Shown in pieces: positions 37,316-49,561 of a DNA stretch of 64,000 nt; position 1 is the first letter of the stretch; each line of letters starts with the position of its first letter. The notes below the pieces were generated by a model. That model was not told the DNA's origin and did no database searches. It saw only the letters and a list, made by a program, of their open reading frames with translations. Position numbers and translations under genes: made by a program. The stretch comes from Setaria digitata (lineage: Eukaryota > Nematoda > Chromadorea > Rhabditida > Setariidae): positions 1 to 64,000 of the forward strand of contig RCAB01000030.1 in the NCBI GenBank assembly GCA_003640385.1. Reading direction: 5' to 3'.

Positions 37316-38513
37316 TCCCATTTCAGGCTGAACCAACACAGCACGGCACTAACATCCTCGAGGCTACCCTTGCGGCGTTTCTTCGGCGAACTGTACGCGT
37401 GTCTCCGTCACGCACCCGTGTGTCTAGGTCTACGTCACTCGGAGAGGTTGCATGACACGACTCCTCCTCACGTACGCATCTACTGTATTAATGGACCCCT
37501 TTGTCCTGGGGTTTGTGGACAAATTCCGTCCAGGGCTGGTCAAAGTGGCCAAGTAGCTTTGTTCTGTTCTGTGTTTTTCAGACGCAAACATGTGTTTTAT
37601 TCATTTATTCACTCTCCCGCTGGTCGTTTGTTAATTAGTTTCAACTTGTCCATGGAGACTTAAGCAGGTTTTACTAGTCTAAGATCAGTCTGATCCTCTT
37701 TCCATGACCGATTTTTGTTTCTTTACTGTCTCCCATTAAATGTTACATTTGAAAATGGTATCGCTTGAAACTGTTGATTCCAACTGGACCCCGCCATTTT
37801 GCCCCAAATGGTATAAATCCGGCATGTAGACGTTTGTAGTTCAGATCCTGGAAGGTTTCACGTAAATGCGCTTCTCCTAGAAGCACATCCGTCCTACTCC
37901 GAAAGCCTTCTACTTGCTTGCTTCATCAAATATCGATACATCAACCCATTAAGACGCTGTGCAACAGCGTGGACCATGGGAGCACAGTCCATAGAAGGGT
38001 TGAAGCGAAGTGATACGCTGAAATAAGAAAAACACTCACGATCTATTCGGAAATGTCATGTGGATCATCGATAATCCGATGAGTATTCTTTTTCATTCTA
38101 ATCAAGGAGAGAGGAAAGGAAAATCATTCACTGGCGCGACTTTGAAGTGCAAGAATAGATGAGAATTGAATTTCTGTTAGCACAGGGTGTGGTTCCCTTA
38201 TGAAGTATCCGTAATTTATGGAAAGTAATTGAATGTTAGAAAAGAAATGGTAAGAGATGATTTGTAAGCAATTTGTAGGATTTAAAACTTCCTACTTTTA
38301 ACTGTACTGTTTGTTAGACCTTGAAGGTGTTCATTTAGATGAATGTTTGAATTTCTTCTGAAATAACAGTTAGCATACTGATAGGTTCGTCTTGAACTGT
38401 TTTATTAAATTATTGTACTCGGTAAAAATTTCGAGCCCTCCGGGGTAGCACGCTGTCGAATTTTGCTTTACTTCAAATTCTTTTTAAATTTTTAGGATTT
38501 CTTGCAAAAAGAA

Positions 38514-41500
38514 ATGTCAGCATTGCCGTCTTCTGCAGCTCCAACAACCACTGATTTGTCAACATCAAATGCAGCATCACTGAAGCAGCTAAAAAGCAGC
38601 ATGCATCTCGATTTTTCATCTCCAACATCATCAAAGAAACAAATAATTAGTGCCGATCTGCTGGAGATCATTAAAGCGTCACCAACAATAGGGAAGATGT
38701 TTTCTCAAGGTATGACTTAATATCTTGTTAATATACCAGTAATAGTGGTTACTTTGAAAGCGACCAACCATTTCTTCGAGTTGTAACAATGGCTGTTACT
38801 TCTATGTCAGTGAAAGTTTGTTTTATGGTTATTCTTGAAATATCCTTTTCATTTGTGACACTTCTTACCGTTTTTGAGGGAGAAAACAAAAGACTGAATG
38901 GTTGTTGTTGTTTTGCGTAGGCAAGATTAATTACATTATAGGTCAATAGACTTGGTGCCATATAAATGGATTAAATCAAATATTATATTGTTCGTTAAAT
39001 ACTGGAATTCGTGTTTTATGGATTTGAAGTAGTTGGTCACCCTACTGAATTCTTCTAAAGATTAAAGTTACAATATAAATCATTAATTATACTATTTACG
39101 GCAGGCACAACCACACCGACGCCAACGAAATTATTGTATCCTTCTGAAGTTACATTGGCGCAACGACAGTATGCTCAAGGTTTTATTGGTAAGGAAATTA
39201 GTGGATATTAGGAAACTAAAAATTCATTAAATTAACAAAACTGTTGAGGATTGACCATGAAATACAGCCAGACCTAATCGTATTTCACGGTAGATTGCGA
39301 TTTATGTTAATACAATAAAAGAAAAAGTGATATATATTATGTAATATTTAATATATTTCACATAGATTAAAGACGTGCTTACATCGTCTTTTTTGGCTAT
39401 GGCTGCTTTTTGTTTTTTAGAGGCTTCATTTCCATAATACGCTATGAAAAGATGTTGAGCTAAATTTATCAGATTAATACTGAGAAGTTATAATTCATAG
39501 CAATTAAAAGTGTTGCTCTGAACGATTCCAGCCTTCACTTGTTTTAACTTTTAGAATTATTTCATAAAAGCATTTTATTTCGAAATTATTTTGTATCTGC
39601 CATAAATAATTTAATCACTCATCAGTAATATCATTATTCCCTTTTGTTTAGTTTATCAAATACTTCGCAGAGTTCCTGAAAATAAAGAATTGTCTGGTCT
39701 TATTTTTCTTTTAGTTTACATTCGTATTAGGGAAGAACTAGGTAATATGATATGAGTATTGACGGTTTGGTCTTCTATTTTGATGATGTATTTTTCATTC
39801 TTAAAGCACAAAAAATTTATTTGAGCACTGTACCTTTCCATATCGCCAATAAAAGTAGGAAAGGAAAGATGATTTTTTTGCGTTTATTTCTGTGATTGGT
39901 GACACTGAAAAATTAGCTCCTTGTGCAATATTTCTTTTGAGACCCTAACTCTTACGAGTTCTGCAGAGCTTTTGTTGGAATTTTTGTCGGATATTTAATC
40001 ATATCTAAGAAGCTGTAGCGCATGGCAAATTTTGAATGAACCTTTTCCGTGTTCCAAAATAAGCTGATTTCGTATTTTAGGGAATTAATTTTAAAAGGAT
40101 GAAGTATAGACTTTAGTGAGAGAAAACTCTTTCATCAGAACTTACTTCCTGCTTGCTTTCTTGATTTTCCTAAGTCTTTTTATTCTGAAAGTTCTGTTAT
40201 TCTATTTTTTTTTTTTTTTTTTTTTTTTTGTGTGTATTTCAGCAGAAGATGCTGCATTCCGTTTTTGCGCTCCTTCAACCTAAAGGAGCACAAAAGGTTT
40301 TAAAAATTTGCATATAAATTGGGTATGGGTATCATCAAAGCGTTCCTGCTTAGTAATTGTTCCGTATTGTATTTTTTATCATATCTCCATCCCTGTTTGT
40401 AATTCAGTTATTCCCACTGATCGCATCGAATTTGAAATATACATATCTCTGACGGATTACACAAGGAATGTTAACAGACTAAAAACTCGAAAGAATGATA
40501 TTTTACATCATTTCATGTTCAATTTCCATTAACCTCTTCGCAATCTAAAGTAATATTTTCCTTTGCTCTTACCAGAGAGTATTTTGGAATTGTCCCTTAA
40601 CTGATTTAAATCGCGTCATTCAATTTTATCAGTCACTCATCTTTAAATTCACGTCTATCTCGCTATGTTTGTTCCACGAATCAGTGGACATTTATAATGA
40701 TTGTTCTCTTCGTTGTTTCCAAACGTTCTCCTGCATCATTTCCTTTCCTTACAAAGGTCTTGAAACATTTTCCTTCTTGACTGTCCCAGTCTAGTCTCCA
40801 GTGATAGTTTCCCAATTTCGAGGTAGAAATCGAACTTTGAAAAATTCTTGTGTTCTTTCTTTATCGTTGTAGCATAAATTAGACAATTTTATTAGTGCCA
40901 CTGAACTGTGAAGGGCATTTTATTATAGAATGAAATTAATGAGCTGTTTTGTCTCTTTTTTTTCAGGGATGAGTGGGCATAAAATGCAACGAAAACTTTA
41001 AAAAAAAAAAAAAAAAAACTCGTCAAATTATCTATACATCATCATCTATTTGTGCACTTTAACAGTTCTCTGTGTATGTTGGCATTATTTAAGAACGAAG
41101 TCTTACCTTGACAGTTGGTTTTTTTTTCCCACAGCAATCCTCGATTTGAGAGAGGAGGAGGCTGGAAATGAGTCTATTTTTCATAAATTGATCAAGGACT
41201 GAGATTTTGAATGCCTTACGGACGACAACCATTTCAAAAAAAAACACTGTTTTAGTGGACTTTCATTGATTGGAAATCAATTTGCTTGTTTGTGTGCAGT
41301 TTTTGAGTAGTACTTCATTGTCAATTTGTTATTTCAACTCCTCGAGAAAGGCCCATCTCTCATTTTTCTATACTACAGTCTTGATCTTTACTCTAATGTA
41401 CTCTTATGCATAATATTTTTTCCACTAAATTACTGCAGAGATACGTATCACTACAACCAGAAGAAGAATGCTTGCCTGTAGTACTTTATGTAAACATCAG

Positions 41501-44500
41501 TTTTGGAATTCCATGATTTTATTAAGAATCGCAGTAGCATTAGTATATTAAGTTTTGAGAAGGATATCTTTATGCGGATATTATTGTTTCTTTTTTGTAT
41601 TAAGCTTCAGCCAATAACTCCTACTTGATTCAGTTCATCTTTTACCAACTCAAATTTATTTATGGAACTGGAACAAGAACAAAATGGTGTTATAACTAAA
41701 GGGAAACAGTATTGTTATCCTCCCCTCGTTTATAGGTAAAATATATAGAGATAATTCGCCCTTCTTACATTTTCTCATGGTTTTTTTTTTTTTGAAATGT
41801 GCTTTGTTTCTTAATTTTCATAAATGGCTTTGTTTCATTGTCCCCACACTAATCATTCTAATATTATATTTGTTTTCTAAGTTAAAAATGAATGATTCAC
41901 ATTGAGTCATGTATCCTTATCCTTAATATTAATAATGTAATAAGCTTTATGTCATATTAGCAAGTGAAAAGCGTAACATTCCACGCATCATCAGGACGAT
42001 TTCGTTACTCAAACAAGAGCATATTGAATAGATGATTAGTCTCGCTGGCTACAACTTTATATCAAAAATTATACGGAACAAAGTTGTATTTTTGATATAA
42101 ACTATAAGAAAAACGATGATGACCTCGTGTGCAGTCTGTTTGATCATCATTCTTCCCTTGATTGACTATTTTTTGTAAAGTAGCTGTTGTGTTAAAGTTG
42201 CAGTTCTATGCTAAGGCTTTTTTTGTTGCTAAGTATATATATCACAACACAGGATGGAGAATTCCAGGAGTCCAAAGGAGAATATATTTCAGATGCGTTG
42301 ACGCAGGTGCAGCAGTTGAACGGATTTGTCCCCTCACCAGCACTTCTAAATTCCCCGAGCTTCTTGGCTCCTTTGTTCCAGTCCGTAACTGCACCAAACA
42401 GTAACAACGATCAAACGAAGACAGTGACAAGTCCCGTACTTGCTAGTCCAAGCAGGTAGGTTTTCTTTTTTAGTTTTGAATTCATTTTCCATAAGCTAAG
42501 ATGTAGTCCCGCAAAATTACAAGAAATTGCTTGAAGCAGCTTTTCTTGTAACATGTTTTCCCACCATGTCTTTTTACTTATTCATTCTTAGAGTTTCGGT
42601 TTTTTCGTGATGCCGACTCTTGTATTAACTTTGGACATCTTTCTATGTCGGTTTCAGTAGCTAGTCTGATTTTGAAGGCGTTCCAGCTTTCTGCTCTGTT
42701 CAAATCTTTTACACTTCTAAGGCAACTGGAGCAACATCATGAAAGGACGGTTTGTGAAACATAACAGGTCTAGTTAGCAACATTTGCTGGATGTTCCGAT
42801 GAGCACACTGATTGTTGGTTATATCTGTTAGTAGTTGGAGTTCAATAGAAGGGCTGACGGCGACGTGCTTGTTTATGAAGGCAGAAAGCAGACTTAACAG
42901 TAGTGTTCCGGTTGGCTATCCGGAAGATGGGAGGGAAGAAGCAGGGCGCAGTTTGCATCAGTGCATGTGAAGCGGGATATTGTACGGACTGTCCTGTCTA
43001 GCAGTTGCTGCTCGAGAGGGCGAGTGCTGCTGCTGCGTTGAGGAGGTGAAGTGGAAGGGAACGAGGAGCGGGCAGGGCAGGGGCAGGCACAGCACACCTA
43101 CCGTGCATCTGCCCAGGGTTGGACCGTTCCAATGACGACGACTGTTTCAGTGAGGAGCAGCAGCAGCATGTCCGTTCTGCTGGGGCCTCCTTTGCTGGGT
43201 GAAGGCGGCATGGTCGACTTGGCCAGTACTCTGAGGACTGCTTTACCTGCTCCCCAGTACAGTGCCACTTCCATACCGTCCATTTCAGGCTCACTCGCCT
43301 TGCCCTTTCCTTCTTCACTGCTTCACTCTTCCAGCATTTGCTTCCTCAACTCTGTTCTGGCCAAGTGCCTGACATCAAATGCCCGTCAATTAACAGTTTT
43401 TTAGAACAAACCGGTCATTTCGTTCCAAATGAAACGCTATTTCTGTGTCACACACACAACAGCCTATCACCAGTTTATCTAGCTTTTCTTTACAATACTT
43501 CTCCGTCCCATGATCAGTCTCTTTCAGTTCGCGATCTTCCCTCTTTGTTTCAGCATTTCATGTTACAGCGAAGCACTTCCCATTCATAATTAAACTCAGT
43601 AATTATCTCCATACTCTTCAAGATAACTATCTTTCAGGGAATCTTTGTCTGTAATAATGCAAGCAGCCATGAGTGGTATGAGTTCGCTTGCTGGTTATAG
43701 TTTCACCCAGCTGACTCCAACCCAGCTTGCTCCTTACACTGTTGCTACGTCGTCATCTTCGGTAACAGCAACGAACTCGATGCTACAGCAACAACCTCTC
43801 GGCACCTTACCAGCCAGTTCAACTGTCGTGCATCCCGAAGACACAACTGTGAAAAATGAATTACCAGGTTCATCGATATATTCCAGTTTAATTGCGTTTC
43901 TGCATAACTTCTTTTTTTGACTCGCATCATTTACTCTTTTATATGTTATTGCTTTCATCTGTTGCTGATAATGCACAAGCAACATTCTCTCTTTTCTATG
44001 TGCTCCCTTCTGGTTCTAGCCTTGTTATCTGTGTTTGAAGCATCGACGATAACTGTTGGGAAGCTTCATTTCTGTGCTGCTATTCCTGCTGCTGCTGCTG
44101 CTGTACTATTCTGCTCTACTTTAAGACTCAGTCGTGCAACCATCATTTGTAAGAGCAGAAGTCGCTTGTGGCTTTGCTAATTTTTAGTTGCAAGTTATAT
44201 GCCGTTCATGGACATTTTCTGTACCGTCATTTTTTTTTGTGATAATGAATTTGTTTCGTAATTTTAGGTTGCAGTTCAGTAACATCCTTACAGTCGGAAA
44301 GTATCAATGATGCATCGACTTATGATGCTTATACCACCAGTGAAAGTAATCATGAAATGGAAGCATGTGCATCATCTTTACGCTCAAGCGCCAGTCCACG
44401 AAGTCAGGAGGAGCATGTTTTTATGGGTCCATTTACGTACGTTTCAAGTTACCATAATTTAATTTTTCATTTTAATAATGGGATTAATCTTATGAAGCTT

Positions 44501-46873
44501 TTACCTGGACTTTTCAAACATTTCGGTAACAAATGTTTTAGTAGACGTCTTATCTGAATGTGTATATGTATGCTTGTGTATATATGTATGTAGGTGTGCG
44601 TGCATTCCACTATTGAATTGATGTTTTTATGACAGTTCTTTCCTCTTGCTGCGTTGGCTTTAAATTTTCTTTTTCTTTTGTATGAGTGTTTGATTTTAGT
44701 TTTTTGGGAAGTTATTTAAAAAAGCAAGAACAGACAAACAATTCGTAAAAATTGTGGTGCAGCTAAAACATAGAGATTGAGTGTGTCTAAACGTTACAAG
44801 AGCATTTAGTTTCAAAACAGAAAGTGTAGAATAGTATACAGGTAATAATTGCAGCTCGTTTAAAAAGGAATGAAGTTGAACTTTTCAAGATAACTAATCA
44901 TAGCAGTTATAATCGCCAATATTTACAGCATTATTGTGAAATATAACCCTGCCCTTGTATTGTATGAAATATATAATAATTATATAAAATTCAACTGTAC
45001 TGTAGTAGTTATACAAAATATTATAATTTGTCTTAAGTGGAAACTATTTTTTCTGTAAATATTCTAAGCTTTTATGTGAAAGTAGATTATCGAGGAAAAA
45101 ATTATTATTCGAAAAATGAAGCTGTTAGGGACAAGTTAGAAGATTTTTAAAATGAACACATTCGTCGTTATCCTGAAGTCGGGATAGGATGGTTTCTAAA
45201 TTATTATGTGGATGATAATACTATATTCTGCGCATCGAGATGTGTAGACAACATTGCGGGCAGCAAATTATGGGATAATTGGTTTTTTAACGTCAGAGTT
45301 GGTTTCAGTTGCCAAGAATGCATCGGATAGAAAAATTGTGGATTCCGTGTTCTAGCAAAAGGATAGACCTAAGTAGAAAAATTTACCTAAAAGAAGCGTA
45401 AAAGAAATTTGAGATTTCGAATTTTTTGGGGAGCTTCTTGTAGTTAGTTGATCACGGATTAAGTATCAGAAAGTTATTGGTTTTGCGGGTAATGGTCATG
45501 AAATCGTCCCTGTTGTTACCCAACCATTGACCAACTTTTGTTAGTAGTTTTAGATAAGATGCCTGCGGCGTACGTGTAATGTTATACAGTTTAGCAAGGA
45601 CTCATCATTCTCTTCATATGTGGTTGTATTGTCAGGCTTTGTTGCTGCCATTAATTACTCGTATTTTCATTCGTTCTTTCCGGAAAATGAAGTGAAATGT
45701 GAGGTATGATCCTTGTTATGGGGAAAAGGCATTTTGCTACAATATTACCCTGTCATTTGTTCGTTTTGTTTTCTTTTTAATATAAAGAATGCTAGGCATT
45801 TAATGGCTTGTGGGTTTTTCAGGGGCGATAGCTACGATGCGTTGGAGCAAGAGAAGAAGAAACTCGAAAGAAAGAGGGCACGTAATCGCTTGGCGGCATC
45901 AAAATGTAGACAGAAAAAGTTGCAAAAAATAAGTGATCTCGAGAAACAGGTCTGCTATATGATGGTATTATTTTCCAGAAAGTGTTTTCCAATGTTCATT
46001 TATATTTTTTATTTTGTTGCTCACGGACTAATAACTTCTGTCCTCGTGGTTAGCTATAATTAATTGGTTTATTTTTTTTTTTTTTTTTCTTGCAAGCTTC
46101 TTTTTTTAAGCAGAGACAGATTTTACGATATGGATTCACATAGTTTCATATCTTGAGAAAGCTGAATCGGTGTGGATTCTATTTGATTAGAATATTTCAC
46201 AGCCGATTTTGAATTTATGAGTAATCAAGCAACAAGGCCATTTGTATATATTGGAAGTCAGTGGAACAAATGTTCAGTTTCTGCAGTTGGACTTTCTTCT
46301 TTTGTATGCTTCCTATTTAGATTGTGTAATGTAGTGTTAATTGCCACCTCAGAAGGAACGAGTAGAATTCGTATAAGTAGTTTGTGTTTAAGGAGGAGGC
46401 TAACATCAATTGCTTAAAGGAATTCTTTGCAAAATCTTGAAGATGCTCATTTTCGAATTTGTATACTGAGTGGCTATATACTTCAAAAGCTGAACATTTC
46501 GGCTCTCTGATTTTTGAGTTGCAAATGGAATGGGACACTGAAATTCAATATTTTGTTAAGGTCGAGGTATTATGAACTATTTGCATAAGGAATATTTGGT
46601 TTGGACTTTTCGTCAGTGAAGTGGAGTTCCTTCTTCCAGCCCTTCAGGATTTCTTAAAATTACTTCATGTTTCATATGTTTTGTAGATATTCAAGAGTAA
46701 GAAATATCATTAGTTTTTTCATTTTGTTACAGGTGGAAGACGAGAAACTCAGAGCAATTCGTTTGAACGAGAGTCTGAAACTTTTGGAGACATCTATTAC
46801 TCAGCTAAGGCAGTTGCTTCACGAACATCGTAATAATGGTTGCCCTATATCTGCCAAAGTGATCTCAACATAA
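38514..46873 (+). CDS. jun-1: JUN orthologue, bZIP (AP-1) transcription factor
   Basis: Nuclear bZIP factor binding TRE/CRE sites as a homodimer or with FOS/ATF partners. Seven exons in phase: 38514..38709 (exon open upstream to 38496), 39105..39188, 42293..42455, 43638..43867, 44268..44436, 45823..45949 and 46733..46873, 369 aa. Residues about 30-100 match the JUN regulatory region: LKQLKSSMHLDFSSP (as in LKQSMTLNLA of JUN), KASP (as in S73-P), TTTPTPTK (the T91/T93 block) and AQGFIDALTQVQQL (as in AEGFVRALAELHSQ). Exons 3-5 are Ser/Thr/Pro/Gln-rich. The basic region is KKKLERKRARNRLAASKCRQKK with the invariant N-x2-A2-x2-CR and the redox Cys. The zipper follows, and the C-terminus HRNNGCPI matches HVNSGCQL. 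The second zipper leucine is replaced (see findings). More N-terminal sequence may lie in an unseen upstream exon, because the frame is open before the Met. Confidence 0.95.
42056..42101. repeat. 14-bp perfect inverted repeat in a JUN intron
   Basis: TTTATATCAAAAAT at 42056..42069 and ATTTTTGATATAAA at 42088..42101. An overlapping alternative pair, ACAACTTT (42051..42058) with AAAGTTGT (42080..42087), would compete with it. It lies in the 3.1-kb intron 2, about 190 bp before exon 3. Confidence 0.6.
42840..43131 (+). promoter_or_regulatory. GC-rich block inside the JUN gene, probable internal promoter
   Basis: Sharp local rise in GC content within an otherwise AT-rich intron, rich in GCAG and GGAGG-type runs and placed directly before a candidate first exon. 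It resembles the GC-rich blocks upstream of the ETS and JUN genes. Promoter activity is inferred. Confidence 0.35.
43132..43256 (+). CDS. jun-1: Candidate alternative first exon of JUN
   Basis: ATG at 43132 opens 41 codons plus two bases (MTTTVSVRSSSSMSVLLGPP, then a Gly/Leu/Ala-rich stretch ending RTALPAP). It ends at a GTACAG donor in phase 2, exactly the phase needed to splice into JUN exon 4 at 43638 (giving Q-ESLSVIMQ). The product would keep the transactivation tail and bZIP but lack residues 1-148, including the JNK-site/TTTPTPT region. Phase and open frame are seen; use as a first exon is inferred. Confidence 0.4.
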
Positions 46874-49561
46874 TTTTAGCTAGCATCACTTTATTTTATT
46901 AGTTTTAATTTGTAGCTTCCCACTGCGTTCACTATTTGAGATCATTCTTCCTCTTTTTTTTTCTTTTTTTTTATGATGGCAATATTCATTGTAAAGTTTT
47001 GAATCATTCCAATAATTTTCGGCAGCGTTTCTGATTATGACGTTTTCTCATAAGAGATTTTATAATTCAGTAATGGTATCTTAATGGGACAGTACATTAT
47101 TTTTGGGAATCGATATAAAAATGATTCTCTGGCGCTTGGTCACACTATTTCCTTTTCCTGTGGGAGTTCGAGTTACAATGTTCAATTATCCAGGTTCCAG
47201 GTCGAATTTATAAGTCTGGATTTATTCGCTTGGGTTTCATTGCCAGTTTTCCAATTTGACAATATGTTCATTTTGTGATTTCATTTCTGCCTTACACGTT
47301 TCGTGTTTCGGAATGCAACTGGCACTCTTTTCCTTGATTGCACTTATTTATCTATGCTGCAAATGAATTGTTCCTGAAAAATGATGTCGATTCTGAATTT
47401 TTGATGGATCGGATTTTGTTGGATTTCTCCTTTCAGTCCAATGACTTTTGCGATTCGATTTTTCGTTAAACTTCTAGAGTGTATGGCTTTGTTTGGGATA
47501 TATTTGACTGTTTGTACTAGTTTTCGTAATCTTTGTACATTAATTAGGATCATCTTGGTCATAATTCTTTACTTCCCTAACCCGGTTTTACCACTCTCTT
47601 ATATTTACAGCCGTTTCCAGCTTCCATAATTAAACATAATTCAAGATTTGGAGTTTTAGTGTTGATTTAGAAGCTTTCCTTTGCTAATTTATGATTGAAA
47701 GGACATATCTTTTTTTTTCGTGAGGAGGGGGAAAGAAGGGTGGAAGTGCTAAAAAAAAAAAATGTGGATACTCTAATAGAGAGGTCTTAGAAAAGCGGTG
47801 ATTGAAATATGATGTCCACTAGATTTGGGTTGCCTTTAGCAAATCTGAAGGAAACGGTTGAGCATAGTTGCGGGTTTATAGTTGTTGATATAGATTATAT
47901 GAAATGCATAAATTTTGAATTATTTGGTTTTGTAAGTTATCATAAACGATAACAATTATCATTTGGATCATATTGAATCACTTTACGCGTTCTCACTTTT
48001 CTGTATTGTCGGAATTTCTGATCGGGATCTGATTAATCGCGAGTTTTTCGGGTTGCTGCATGAATATGTCTTGCCTTATTTGAAGTGACGACTTGACTTA
48101 ACCTGACAAGATGGTAGCGTCGAGCTTCGCGAGAAGATACGATTTTTAAAAAATAGTAATTTCATTTCGCAATACCCACTGCGACTGAGTAGGGTGGTAA
48201 GCGTGGCTCGTATATTCTTAATTTGTTACTCCTTGTTATTTGGAATCATTGAACTGGTGGGGAATTTTACCTGTGAATTTTGCTTGCCACTCATTATTCT
48301 GGCGATCCTCGTAATTTTGGTTATCATGGATCAGCAGAGTCAGCAGTGGTACGCTGTATCATGTGGAATGTTCTTATTTTAGGTGGAATCCCGCGATATC
48401 TAGTTTTATGGTGTCGTTCTTTTTTGTTTAGAAGTTATGTATTTCTACAGACTGAAAAGCCTTTCTTCATCAAAATTTGCAAATGGATAGAAGGCAGTGT
48501 GGGGTGAAATCCTCCACAGCTGAGGTGTGCCTCTGAATAAAATCATTAAAAGAAATGCCTTCAGGTGTGGCACGCAATAAGTACCTTTTTTCTCATTTAC
48601 ATCACAAATTTCTCTTTCTTCCTGGCCTATAAACCTCGACATCCACAGACCATTTTTCCGGTCTAGCACTGATTTTACGGCATCTTGCTAAATCATTGCT
48701 AACGTTACCAATAGCAAGATTTTAACTTCAGTTCAAAAAAAAACTAAATGGCTCTTTTATTGTGCGTTTGGTTAAGCGCAAAATAATGAACTCCTCATCT
48801 TCCGATATCATTCCATGATAATCTTTCTACTGGTACGACGATTACTGATTTAATCTCGTACAGCTCACCTCCTCGGCGCCAGCATATTTTCTGCCAATCA
48901 TTTGTTTTGCTAAACTTGTCAGGTTGCTTATCTCGCCTCTTCGAAGTTTCTTCACTACCACCAATTAAACTGGTATTTTTCGCTGCTTAAGTCAGTTATT
49001 GGTACCGCTCTCTCTTCAGTCCTGCATTTATTCAACCCTCTGGCTGATTTCAGGGAAACTAAGAACGGATATTAGATGGTCTTTCCAGAGATTGGTCTGG
49101 CTGAAAATGTAAAATAATTATAAGTGATTTGCTTAGAGAAGAAAAGATTCCTGCGAGTGGAGGTCATTAATGGCTTGTTAAATTTAATAAGTCTGAGTGT
49201 TTGCATGAATTGGTAAGGATGGAACAAATCGACTTTGTTAAGCGGAAATTTCAATGTGCTAGAGAGTTTCAAAACTTCGTGGAAATAGCTGGGGAAATTA
49301 GAGTTTTTGATTCCTTTGTTCCGCAGTCAACTGGCCACTTAGCCAGACATACTTCCGGTCCCAAAAGAGCCGAGAGAATTTCTTTGGTTCAATATTCTGG
49401 TGGGTGTGTTGGCTGGATAAGACTGGGGCGGAGTTCTTCGCTTTCCTCCTCCCTGACATCCTTTGGTTATTAGAAGACTTACCAACTGAGGAAACTGCAG
49501 GGACAAGACTCGAACTAAGCTTGTTCTGATCTTTGGATGTTAGACTGAAAGACTGAACGAT
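46874..49561. other. Intergenic region between JUN and agrin
   Basis: JUN 3' UTR on the left. Composition becomes somewhat GC-richer from about 49.3 kb up to the agrin ATG, consistent with its 5' UTR or promoter. Open frames such as 49201..49473 have no splice partners or domain features. Confidence 0.5.

Larger units (their letters stand above)
36300..37660 (+). promoter_or_regulatory. GC-richer block upstream of JUN, probable promoter / 5' UTR
   Basis: Base composition rises sharply over about 1.3 kb, with CpG-containing stretches, then falls back before the first JUN coding exon. Open frames occur in several frames on both strands, as expected in GC-richer DNA; none has domain features. 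The block carries one CRE (37159) and two AP-1 sites (37279, 37309). Its role as JUN promoter is inferred from position and motifs. Confidence 0.45.

Noticed and set aside
36401..37663. Several open frames on both strands, including minus 36401..36628 and 36647..36943
   Set aside because: They fall in a GC-richer block where stops are rarer. They overlap one another and show no recognisable domain or consistent splice phase. The block is better explained as JUN promoter or 5' UTR.
42998..43318. 106-codon minus-strand frame and other minus frames opposite the JUN alternative exon
   Set aside because: Shadow frames of a GC-rich Ser/Leu-coding plus-strand stretch, with no independent support.
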